This document shows positions 10,506-19,686 of a stretch of DNA of 64,000 nt, one piece after another. The notes beneath the pieces are model-generated. The model saw only the letters and a program-made list of their open reading frames with translations. It was not told where the DNA came from and did no database searches. The translations under genes and the position numbers were made by a program. Position 1 is the stretch's first letter, and every line of letters starts with the position of its first letter. This stretch comes from Sambucus nigra (lineage: Eukaryota > Streptophyta > Magnoliopsida > Dipsacales > Adoxaceae), in NCBI GenBank assembly GCA_949130495.1, contig OX422208.1, positions 400,265,885-400,329,884 on the forward strand. The letters run 5' to 3'.

Positions 10506-11106
10506 GCAAAGCTTAAGAAAGTGCATGAGTCGCAGTCTGATGCTAACAAAGAATTTTGGTCCACGGACGCAGTCAGCCAAGTGCTTGGCACTGATCGCAA
10601 GGGGAGGACTAGGGGGTGAGCTAGTGGTAGGGAAAATCTAGGATCACCGGAATGGAGACGAACAACACTGGGTTGGTCGTCAGGTGGACACGCATGACGT
10701 GAAGCTATCAAGGTTGGAGACGATGGTCCTAGATATGTACGCATTCATAAAGCATCAGTTAGGCAGAAAGAGAAAGGGCAAAGGGAAGGAGAAGATGGTG
10801 GAGGGGGAGGTGGAGGAGGATGAGAACGTGGACATCACTTATTCATCGCCGATACACACAGACTCGTCACTTGACGATAAGTCCCCTAATTGGATACCGT
10901 CCAGTAGCCTATGTCAATAATCGGTTGTCCGAGCGTGTTTTTACGCGACATATGTGATGGCCAGCGGATAGCGAGGGGGTTTAGGGACTCGAATACCGTC
11001 GAGGGTATGCCGGTTCATGGACTTAACCTTCAAAACATCGAGGCCAAGGTGCTCGTCATGCATGTGATAACCAAAAAAGAGAACTCCTCGCTGTGGTTGT
11101 GCAAAT

Positions 11107-11404
11107 AATTAGGCGTGATGCATATTGAGGGGTGTCTTAATGTGTATATCGTGTGGACTTCCTTCCTCCTCGAACCTGCCACTGACACAATGTCATGACA
11201 TTATTTGTATATATTTTTATTTAGACACTTGTATTATATTTGAAATGTTTTGATTTGGACATTTGGATATGGAAATAGATATGCAATGAATTGGTGCATT
11301 CTTTCTATTTTATTTTGATATATGTTGTTTGAACAGGTATAATTTTGCTATAACAGGTACAAATATACTGCTGGGTAGTGGCAGTGGCCAAACTACCCAG
11401 CAGA
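11107..11404. other. CACTA 3' non-coding region
   Basis: Sequence between the TNPA-like stop and the right subterminal repeats. A short palindrome, CTGCTGGGTAG...CTACCCAGCAG, lies at about 11370-11403, with arms of 11 bases. No coding seen. Confidence 0.45.
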
Positions 11405-11674
11405 TTGTTTTTAAATTCTACCCAAATTTGTCACGGTCAATGACCGTGATAATTTTTTTAAGTTAATCACGGTCTTTAATCGTGACAAATCTTGTCAAGG
11501 TCAAAGACCGTGACAGGACCGTGACAAGTCTAATGAACTTATCATGGTCAATAATCATGACAAGTTCGTGATAACAAACGTTGTCTCTCCCAGAGTTGTC
11601 ACGGTCATTGACCTTGATAAGTTAGACTTGCCATGGTCGAAGTCCATGACAAGTCGACAGTTTTGGTGTAGTGG
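11405..11674. repeat. CACTA right terminus and subterminal repeats
   Basis: Multiple facing GTCACGGTC / GACCGTGA motifs (for example 11430-11453, 11460-11490, 11490-11520, 11590-11625) are followed by the terminal TTTTGGTGTAGTG. This mirrors the left end. Confidence 0.8.
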
Positions 11675-12470
11675 CAATGGCCCAACCAAGTCTATAACCC
11701 ACATGGAAAATGGCCATGGTGAAGTGATTGGAGTAAGAGAAGCCTGTGGAGTTTTGCGAATTGTGGAGTTTTGCGAATTGTGGAAAATCACTGACATTTA
11801 TCACACTTCTTGGAAAAAGTTGCACAGTCTTCTCGCATTGTTGGCTAGTAATACCCTTGAGTACTGATTCTTTGCAGAAGTGTTATCCCTGCTATGTGAG
11901 CTCCACATGATCCTTCATGCACCTCTTGAATTAGATCTTGGACCTCTGATGGGTGCACACAACGCTACAAATTGACTGTTAATCCTCTCCTGTATAGAAC
12001 ACCCTTATCTAATACATACCGAGATGCTTTATATTTGAATTTCTTTGCCTCCACTGTATTTGTTGGTAGGGTTTCTTCTTCAATGTATGCTCTGATGGAA
12101 TCTACCCAGGAAGGCTCCATATCTATAATAATGAAATTGATCATCAAATCCTTATCGATGCTCCTATTGGCCAAAATCTCAATAGGGATAGTTCGTCGGA
12201 GTTCAATTCTAGTTGCAGAGGCTAGCCGAGCAAGGGCATCAGCTCGGGCATTTTCTAACATTGGGATTATGTTTATCTAAACAACTGGTAATTTTGTAAT
12301 GACTTCCATTACCTTGGATAAATACCTAGTTGTCAAATTTCCTTTGGCTCCATATAAACCCAGTGTTTTGTTTACTCCATATAAAATTAGGCCTACAATA
12401 AGAGCTTCTTACTCTTCTTCATTGTTTTAATCCTAGAATTAAGAACTTAGTGCATACTCGATATCAATAC
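11675..12470 (-). pseudogene. Gypsy integrase N-terminal part and second RNase H (G0)
   Basis: The other half of the G0 gene split by C1. Read on minus from 12470: a remnant of the archaeal-type RNase H (EALIVGLILYGVNKTLGLYG, ending ARADALARLASATR), a linker, then the integrase zinc domain with HEGSCGAHIAG and CDKCQ, then the start of the core (WPFSMW-IDLVGPLP) just before 11675. The core continues on the far side of the transposon at 4099. A 17-bp tandem duplication (11745-11778) shifts the frame between the zinc domain and the core. The fragment ends at 12470, where the LTR of G1 begins, so G1 probably inserted here. RT and gag of G0 are not seen in the window. Confidence 0.85.
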
Positions 12471-12923
12471 TATTGATATAAAAATTAGTCAGCTGACGTG
12501 GACCAGTTATGATAAGATACCTGTCGTCCAATATGGCATAATAATATACACTGACCAACTTAACATGCTGAGCTACTCAGAATACCGAGCTACTCAGTAT
12601 ACCGAGCAACTATCGGCAAAGACCCAAGACAAATTCAATGAATATTCTTAATGTACTAATACATATGCTTATCTAATGATGACGTATTGTCTATTCATAT
12701 GGATAGCCCAAGGGCTATAAATACATTATAATACCCTTATAACGGGGTAAGCTATGATAAGAGAATATAATCAAGACTAAGGCAAAGCACCTAGCAATAC
12801 AAGATAGTGGACGTTGGCCATTTTATTAAGGCTGAACCACTTTTAAAATCCTTTGTCTTATTTCTTTATTCATATTTATCTGTGATTAATTAATTAGATC
12901 AAATCTAGTTCTTTACATCAACA
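12471..12923 (+). repeat. 5' LTR of G1
   Basis: 453 bp, ending TACATCAACA. The reverse complement of 38585-39148 aligns along its length, including both ends, the CTATAAATACATTATAA promoter block and the TGGACGTTGGCC/GGCC..CGTCCA block near the 3' end. The expected TG start is mutated to TA (TATTGATATA). A TATA box lies at 12715-12723. The second LTR of this element is not in the window. Confidence 0.85.
12715..12723 (+). promoter_or_regulatory. LTR TATA box of G1
   Basis: CTATAAATA is within the U3 part, conserved at the same relative place in the inverted LTR (38785-38793, minus). Confidence 0.6.
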
Positions 12924-12945
12924 GATTGGTGTCGTTTATGGGAAC
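12924..12945 (+). other. Primer-binding-site-like sequence of G1
   Basis: ATTGGTGTCGTTTATGGGAA directly follows the LTR end. It resembles the TGGTGCCGTTT...GGGAA sites of plant Tat/Athila-group elements. I do not assign the tRNA. Confidence 0.55.
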
Positions 12946-12983
12946 GACTATACGTAGAGTTTTTCACTAAAAAATCACAAGAA

Positions 12984-14735
12984 ATGGCTAATATCCCAGA
13001 ATCTAGCAACATGAATAATAACGGGAATCCTCCTAACCCCTCTACTCCCCCAAATGCAAACGATATCATTGGAATCTTGGCCAGTTTAGCCAGGGGACAA
13101 ACACTAATGCAAGAGACTATGCGACAGTTCCTTCAGACTGTTCAAAATAGAGCGTTCGCTCAATCAGGACAACGAAGCATTTAGAGAAACATGCACCCAC
13201 CATTTTCATGATCTCAACATACTGCACCCCATCATACTTCACGATCTAGACGTACTGAACTCCATCATACTGGAACCTCAAGTGATCCATCCTATCAGCC
13301 TGGTTTGACATCCCATATAAGAATTATGGATTCTCAGGAAAACATCACTCTAACTCTAAAATTAATAATCTCTCTGGAAAGTTTGAGCAGAGTCTCTCCC
13401 TTCGACCGTTTGGGCCCTAGGAGGAAAAAAAATCCTCCTCGGATTGCGTCGAGAAACTCCCAATGACCAAATAATTTAAGGGAAGGATCTCCCCAATAAC
13501 ATTCAAATCTCAGGCCTGCAGCTTGCATAGAAAGATCCCAAGAAGAGAACTCAGATTTGTTGCTCGTACAAATAAATCAGAGGCCGGAAATGATGCATGG
13601 AAGGGCTCCATTCAGAGATTGGAAGACAGGTTAGAGGAGATGGATAAGGCTAAAAACTCTCTCCAAAGAACCTTTATTAAAGGATCTCCATTTGTACATG
13701 AAATTATGGATTTTCCTACACCCTCAAAGTTTAAGGATCCTGTGGTTATGCCGAAGTACGATGGAAAAACTGATCCTGTTCTCCACATAGAGCAGTACCA
13801 AGCTGTAGTAGATATTTATGCGGTCCCAGATGAAATGAGTGCAGGGCATTCTCAGGAACCATCACTGAATCTTCTCAGATATGGTACAATAGCCTTCCTC
13901 GATGGCATATTGCAACCTTCGATCAACTGGCAGAGCTCTTTATAACAGATTTCTATTTTGGTGCAAAACCAGTCAAGAGGGTAGCACATCTGTTAAGCGT
14001 AAGGAAAAAAGCAGGAGAAAGCACTAAGGACTATATCACTCATTTTAACAACGAGAAACTGGACGTCATTGATAATGAAGAGAAGATATCCATTACAAAT
14101 CTTAAGAGTGATCTTTTACTAGATAAGCTGTACTACACCCTGGCTAAGAATCCCCCCAAATCTATGGTTAAATTGATGGCAGAAGCAGCCAAAATTATGA
14201 ATGCCGAATAAATAATGGTTGCGAAGAAGAATGCAGAGGCAAAGGCCGAAACTAAAGCTGAAGGAAAATCAGAGAGGAAGATCACAATCATAATGGTGGG
14301 AGCAGGCAGTCGAAAGGTAAAGAAGCATTAGACCATATGAGGAGGTACGTAAATTATACTCCCTTAAAGGTGGATATAAACCATGTTCTGAAAGAGATCA
14401 AGAATAGCGAGGAACTGAATTGGCCAGGAAAACTGAAGACAACCCCTAAAAAAAGGGAAAAATCCTAGCACTGAAGATCACGGTCACACGACCAAGCAAT
14501 GTATAGGTATCCAAAATGAGATAGAGGCATTCATTATATGAGGAAATCTCAATAAATACGTTGATCGCCATAATGGTGGCAAGACCAACAATAGAACTCG
14601 ACAGAGGTCCAAGTCTCCTTGTCGACCAAGAGACGAAAAGAAAAGGGACCATAAAGATGAACTCGATCTGCCAAAAAGGCCAAGACAACCTGAGCGTGAG
14701 GTATTTTCAATTCATTTTGGTTCATTCGATTGTAA
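12984..14735 (+). pseudogene. gag of G1 (broken)
   Basis: Capsid/nucleocapsid precursor. ATG at 12984 is the first after the PBS, opening a Pro/Asn-rich N-terminus. A stop at 13181 and several frame changes follow. The capsid domain appears at 13690-14210: FPTPSKFKDPVVMPKYDGKT, then SLPRWHIATFDQLAELFITD and KAGESTKDYITHFNNEKLD, which are the plant gag motifs for a capsid helix bundle. A Lys/Glu-rich linker follows, then a half zinc knuckle EDHGHTTKQC near 14475 (the upstream Cys is lost) and an Arg/Lys-rich tail (14590-14700). It is clearly a pseudogene; the order of parts is normal. Confidence 0.8.
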
Positions 14736-14736
14736 C

Positions 14737-15252
14737 ATGATTACAGGTGGAGATGCAGGAGGGGGTGATCATACCGCCGAGAGGAAATTTTACCTCAATG
14801 AGCCTCAAGATTTATCCAATATACAACGGATAAATATGACAGAAGAAGATCTCCTGAGGAAGGTGAACAAAGATAAACTGGTCATTAGTTTTTACAAAAA
14901 TGATCTGGAAGGTGTTTTATATCCCCATGATGTTCCTTTAGTGATGAAAATAAGAATGAAGGATGTAATCATCTCAAGAGTACTGGTGGATAATGGTAGT
15001 TCGACAGAAATCATATTCTACCCTTACTTTCATAGTTTGAATCTAAAGCTTGGTCATTTGGAGCCATATCACTGGATCCTTATTGGGTTCTCTGAAGAAA
15101 AAGTTTTTTCGCTTGGGACGATCAAGTTCGACATGTTGATTGGAACCTGTCCTGCTGGCAGATCAGAAAAGGTACGCTTCTTTATCATAGATAAAAATAT
15201 CCAATCATCATACAATATAATCATGGGGAGAGTAGGTTTGAAAAGTTTATAG
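14737..15252 (+). pseudogene. Aspartic protease of G1
   Basis: The element-encoded aspartic protease that would cleave Gag-Pol. The open frame of 171 residues contains the active-site block VLVDNGSSTEIIFYPYF (about residues 84-100, at 14986-15036). The usual D-T/G-G-S is D-N-G-S here. The flap-type ILIGFSEEKVFSLGTIKFDM and the C-terminal SYNIIMGRVGL (normally ILGR..L) follow. It ends at a stop at 15250. In intact elements the frame runs on into RT, so this stop is a lesion. This is the longest undamaged domain of the element. Confidence 0.82.
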
Positions 15253-15359
15253 CAGTTCCATCCACTATACATCAGTGTTTAAAATTCCCGACCAAATTTG
15301 GTGTTAGAATTGTGAAGGGTGATAAAAAAGTAGCTCGGGAATGATAGTACTCATCTGTC

Positions 15360-16960
15360 GAGCACAAAGAATTGGAGGATGCAAGGAAAAAAACTAGTAC
15401 TTATCAAGTGGATGAATCTGATGAGTCTGATATTGAAACCTTAGACCCTAGGGATGAAACAGAGCTCGTTAAAGGACAGGTCATGGAGGCAACAGAGAGA
15501 ATTATTCGAGATGATGAGCGCCATAAAGAACAACTCAGATTGGTGCTTCACTTGATCTAATATTGAAACAAGAGCTGGTGGAATTTTTGAAGCATAGAAA
15601 ACAAGCATTCGCATGGAGTCACGAAGATATACCGGGGATAGACCCAACTTTCTTATGTCACAAACTCAACGTCAATAAAGAGATCAAACCAGTGAAGTAA
15701 CAAAGAAGAGTCTTTAGTCTGGAGAAGAATCATGTTATTCAAGAGGAGGTGGAAAAGCTACAAAAGGCTTCTTTCATCAAAGAAGTCAAGTATCTTGATT
15801 GGCTAGCTAATGCGGTGATGGTTAAGAAGAAGAACAACAAGTGTAGAATGTGTGTGGACTTCACAGACCTGAATAAATATTTCCCAAAAGAACATTTCCC
15901 TCTGCCCTGGATAGACCAACTAGTAAATTTTACTTCGGGGCATGAATTATTGAGCTTCATGGACGCCTAATCCGGATACAATCAAATTAAAATGAAGCCC
16001 AAAGAAAGGGAGAGTACCTCTTTCATTACCCCACAAGGAACATATTATTATAATGTTATGCCTTTTGGTTTTAAAAATATTGGCGCTACGTATCAGTAAC
16101 TGATGAACAAGGTGTTTGCAGAGCAAGTCGACAAAAATATGGAGGTATACATCGATGACATGTTGACCAAAAGCAAGAAAGCAGCTGACCATATAACTGA
16201 TTTGAGCCAAACATTCGACCAGTTGGAGAAGTACTAGATGAAGCTGAACCTAATGAAGTGCATTTTTGGCGTACAAGAAGGCATGTTCCTCGGGTACATT
16301 GTGAATCAATGAGGTATTAAAGTAAATCCTGATAAGATAAAAGCCTTGCTAGAATTACAATCTCCAACTACCAAGAAGGAAGTGCAAAGCCTTACAGGGC
16401 TTATAGCATCTTTCCACAGATTCATCTCTCGAGAAACTGATAAATGTCTTTCATTCTTCAAGGTTCTTAGAAAGACCTTTGAGTGGAATGATAAATGTGA
16501 GAAGGCATTTTCAGAGTTGAAGAGATACTAGGGGAAAGATCCTTTACTGTCCAGGACGGTGTTGGGAGAAAAATTATACTTGTATTTAGCTGTCTCAAAA
16601 AGTGCAATCAGTTCAGATTTGATAAGAATATAAAGCGGAGTGTAAAAACCAGTTTATTATATGAGCACGGCATTCGGGAGAGTAGAGATCAGGTATCCCA
16701 AACTGGAGAAGTTAGCATTGGTATTGATTGAGGCAAGCGGGAGGATAAAACCATATTTTCAAGCCCATACAATAGTGGTATATACTGACATGCCCCTCAG
16801 ACAGGCTTTACATAAGCCCAAAAAGTATGGAAGATTGATGTATTGGGAAGTGGAATTAGGAGAGTAAGGTATTATCTACAAGCCAAGATCTTCTCTCAAA
16901 GGGCAGGAAGTAGAGGATTTCATCGCTAAATTTACCTACCCAGATACTTTCGATCAATAG
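15360..16960 (+). pseudogene. Reverse transcriptase and RNase H of G1
   Basis: RT starts with AFAWSHEDIPGIDP (15610) and EEVEKLQKASFIKEVKYLDW, followed by CRMCVDFTDLNK, the fingers/palm motif. GYNQIKMKPKE, TPQGTYYYNVMPFG and the catalytic VYIDDMLTKSKKA (about 16146, YIDD box intact) follow. RNase H follows from about 16340, with KALLELQSPTTKKEVQSLTG, RKTFEWNDKCEKAFSELK, then LEKLALVLIEASGRI and HTIVVYTDMPLRQALHKP. There are at least eight in-frame stops (for example 15968, 16098, 16237, 16310, 16529, 16864). Nearest relative in the window is 34978-36339, which fills the same positions with fewer stops. Confidence 0.9.
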
Positions 16961-17046
16961 GGGCTAATGCAGAGCAACTCAAGGATGCTAGAGGATTAAC
17001 AGGTACAGTTACCAATCAATTCCCAGCAGCAGACCCGCCAAAAGAG

Positions 17047-17655
17047 ATGGTAGTCGATCAACCAGAATCTTCTAGTAAGAGGCCAGAGTTGAAGGATGGA
17101 GAAAGGAAGCGCCATATATTCCATCAAGATATTTGGTCAAACCAAGGGTTTGATAATAATGTCCCTATATGGAATTTATATGTTGATGGTTCCTCGTGTG
17201 CGACAGGCTACGGAGTTGGAATTATTCTCAATAGTCCATATAGATTAGACATATAATATGCTCTGTATTTACAATTCAAAGCTTCCAACAACGAAGCTGA
17301 GTATAAAGCTGTAATTGTGGGCCTCAGCTTAGCTAAATCATTGAATGCAGAGCAAGTTATCGTGTTCAGTGATTCACAATTAGTGGTAAATCAGATTCTC
17401 AATCTTTACGCAGCGAAAGGAGAGTTCACGTCGAGGTATTTAGCTAAAGCCATGGAGATTGTATCAAATTTAGTAGATGTCCAAGTGATTAGAATACCAA
17501 GATTGGAGAATGAGAGAGCAGATGCACTTGCTCGGTTAGCTTCAGCTATGCGCACCGAGCTACGAAGAACACTTCTAACTAAGATACTGGAAAGCAGAAG
17601 TATTGATGAATATTTGATGGTGAATTTTATAACTTTGGATATGGGACCTTCCTGA
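17047..17655 (+). pseudogene. Second (archaeal-type) RNase H of G1
   Basis: An additional RNase H between the pol RNase H and integrase, a hallmark of Tat-lineage gypsy elements. The sequence shows WNLYVDGSSCATGYGVGIIL (first catalytic Asp in YVDGSS), FKASNNEAEYKAVIVGL (Glu), VFSDSQLVVNQI (Asp) and ERADALARLASAMRTELRR (terminal Asp). All four acidic positions are present. Stops at 17254 and 17653 interrupt it. Inference: its role in the life cycle is probably to supply or replace RNase H activity. Confidence 0.85.
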
Positions 17656-18868
17656 ATGGATCCCATCAGGGCTTATATTGAAGAAGGCACATTACCAGCC
17701 AACCAACTTACAGCCAAGAGGTTGAAGTTTAAAGCTGCCAGATACGTCTTAAACAACGAAGTTCAGAAGACGTGTGATAGCTGTTCTGCAAAGACGTGTT
17801 CACCCAACATAAGTTAAAGATCTAATAGAAGAAATTCATAAATGTTCTCGCGGAGCTCACATAGCAGGTAGAACTCTTTTATAGAGAATAAATACACAGG
17901 GGTACTATTGGCTAACAATGTGTGCCGATTATATAGCTTATGCCAAGAAATGCGACAAGTGTCAGCGATTTTCTACTACACAAAGAACTCCCCAGGCATT
18001 GTTAACACCAATTACTACACCTTGGCCATTTTTCATATGAGGAATAGATTTAATCGGGCCTCTGACAACTTTAAGAGGACGATTCAAATATTTGGTGGTC
18101 GCTGTTGATTATTTCACAAAATGGGTGGAAGATGAACCTCTCATCGATATGGCCTATCAAAGGGTCTAGCAATTCATATGGAAGAATATTATTTGTATAT
18201 ATGGTCTACCACATGCGTTTATCATTGATCATGGTACCCAATTTGATAATGAGGAGTTCGCGGCGTACTGTCTACAGTTTAATATTCAAAAGATTCATTC
18301 TTCTTCGAATCATCCCAAAAGTAATGGGCAAATAGAGGTGGCGAACATAACTCTATTGAATGGGATGAAGAAAATTTTGGATGATGCTAAAGGAAACTGG
18401 ATAAATGAGTTGCACTCAGTGCTATGGGCTTACCGAACAACTCCCCGAACAATAACTGGAGAATATCCTTACATGTTAGCCTTTGGGAGTGAAGCAGTGA
18501 TACCTGTTGAATTAGGACTACCTACGCATAGGGTTCTTAATTTTAATTCTCCGGTAAGCGATTTGATGAGACGTTTGGACTTGGACATGTTCAAAGAAGT
18601 CAAGGAATACGCATCAATTCGAAATGCAGCTTATCAGTAAAGGACCGCCATATTCTACAATAAAAGAGTCAAGAAATGTGATCTTAAGGAGGGAAATTAT
18701 GTGCTCAAAAAGGTAATTCAAAAGCATAATAAGTTGGAAGCCAACTGGCATGGGCCCTATCGTGTCATAGCCGTTGTTCGACCTGGCACTTACAAAATAG
18801 AAACTCTAGAAGGGGAAGAATTAAAAAATGCTTGGAATGCAGAGCACCTGCAAAAGTACTACCAGTAA
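17656..18868 (+). pseudogene. Integrase of G1
   Basis: The zinc domain includes HKCSRGAHIAGR and CDKCQRFST. The DDE core has VAVDYFTKWVEDEPLIDM (Asp), FIIDHGTQFDNEEFAAYC (Asp) and SNGQIEVANITLLNGM (Glu). LHSVLWAYRTTPRT and MLAFGSEAVIPVELGLP follow. The C-terminal domain has LKEGNYVLKKVIQKHNKLEA and WHGPYRVIAVVRPGTYKIE, ending at the stop at 18866-18868. Internal stops or frame changes occur near 17760, 17881, 18038, 18105-18340 and 18640. Immediately downstream is a conserved GTGCTACACACTACAC motif (18957). Confidence 0.9.
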
Positions 18869-18956
18869 TGTAACTACACATGTACCCCATTATTTCAGTA
18901 TGAATGAATACTATGATTTCCAAATATTCATTTGTGTTATTTTTTTCAGAGTACTA

Positions 18957-18972
18957 GTGCTACACACTACAC
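18957..18972 (+). other. Conserved post-integrase motif of the G1/G3 family
   Basis: GTGCTACACACTACAC is found after integrase in G1 (here), in G3 (38269-38284) and on minus at 44180-44195, each time directly before the hairpin minisatellite. Its function is unknown; it may be a 3' processing or repeat-boundary element. Confidence 0.6.
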
Positions 18973-19013
18973 TTAAACTCACTTGCAGCAAAAAAAAAAA
19001 CTTTGTTCGGCAT

Positions 19014-19125
19014 CAGCACAAACACCAAAAAAGTTGGTCGATATTAGCAAACACCAATAAAGTTGGTCGACATCAGAAAACACCAATAAAGTTGGTCGAC
19101 ATCAACATAACCAACAATGTTGGTA
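19014..19125 (+). repeat. 29-bp hairpin minisatellite of G1
   Basis: Three to four units of 29 bp containing ACCAATAAAGTTGGT, an inverted repeat ACCAA/TTGGT with a 5-base loop. TTGGTCG starts occur at 19034, 19063 and 19092. It occupies the same place as the 31-bp array of G3. Confidence 0.8.
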
Positions 19126-19183
19126 CAACAATCGAGCAAGGTAAGTCCTGTTTGATTATGGGTGACCCAAGTGGCATTGAAAA

Positions 19184-19354
19184 CTAGGCAAGAAGATGGA
19201 TAAAATATCCACTGCCTAGGCACCAAGGAAATCTAGATATGATTGTTACAACTAAGCAAGAACATGGGATAAAAATAATTCCATTGCTTAGGCACTCATG
19301 GGTGATAAGTCACAACAACTAGGCAAACATATGGGGCAAAGTTCCATTGTCTAG
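19184..19354 (+). repeat. Three tandem hairpins with covarying stems
   Basis: Units of 67-68 bp each fold into a hairpin: 19184-19219 (CTAGGCA pairs TGCCTAG), 19252-19291 (CTAAGCAA pairs TTGCTTAG) and 19319-19354 (CTAGGCAA pairs TTGTCTAG, one G-U). Inner stems also pair, e.g. GGATA/TATCC in the first and ATGGGAT/ATTCCAT in the second. The G-to-A change in the second left arm is matched by a C-to-T change in its right arm. Confidence 0.75.
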
Positions 19355-19383
19355 GCAATCAAATCAACAAAGGACAAAATGTC

Positions 19384-19547
<164 letters not shown>

Positions 19548-19686
19548 GCGAAGAACATCATTATTATAGTTGATCTCATAAAGATTGACATGATAAACAT
19601 CATACAATTAATTTATTTCCAAGGAAACAAAATTACTAAAAAATGATTTTTCTTCGTTAAACAATCACTAACGAAATACAAATAGC

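Larger units (their letters stand above)
9563..11106 (+). pseudogene. TNPA-like (Transposase_24-type) protein, degenerate
   Basis: The second C1 gene. In CACTA elements this product binds the subterminal repeats and helps the main transposase. Exon 1 (about 9602-9823) reads PRFPKWGKLGMVVENKMG, then LKLATWAALQ, and continues across an intron into EQFILLPELFDSMLE. Downstream, in another frame, are CEFIPSKEPIALTNW and SGRENRVKKTDAHYSDRTGY, typical of the Transposase_24 core. Then come GPGGRPHRLDPNVEI and FWSTDAVSQVLGTDRKGRTR, the recognisable C-terminal motif. The tail (10684-11106) is charged, with a Glu/Gly-rich run. Introns are visible at 9824-9906, 10213-10304 and 10420-10505. In-frame stops (for example after SMLE, and after GRTRG) kill the gene. 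Confidence 0.82.
4100..11674 (+). mobile_element. CACTA (En/Spm-type) DNA transposon C1
   Basis: The left end is CACTACACCAAAA (4100) and the right end is its reverse complement TTTTGGTGTAGTG (ending 11674), giving about 13 bp of terminal inverted repeat. Both ends carry subterminal palindromic GTCACGG/CCGTGAC motifs. Inside are degenerate TNP2-like transposase and TNPA-like genes, both on plus. Total length is about 7.6 kb. The element sits inside the integrase gene of gypsy G0, whose two halves flank it in the expected order. CACTA elements make 3-bp target duplications; read on plus the flanks are TCA (4097-4099) and GCA (11675-11677), with CCA beside copy 1, so the duplication is imperfect. 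Stops in both genes make it non-autonomous as it stands. Confidence 0.92.

Noticed and set aside
11555..11825. Overlapping frames on both strands crossing the CACTA right end
   Set aside because: They run through the transposon terminus into integrase sequence; only the integrase part 11675 onward is biological.
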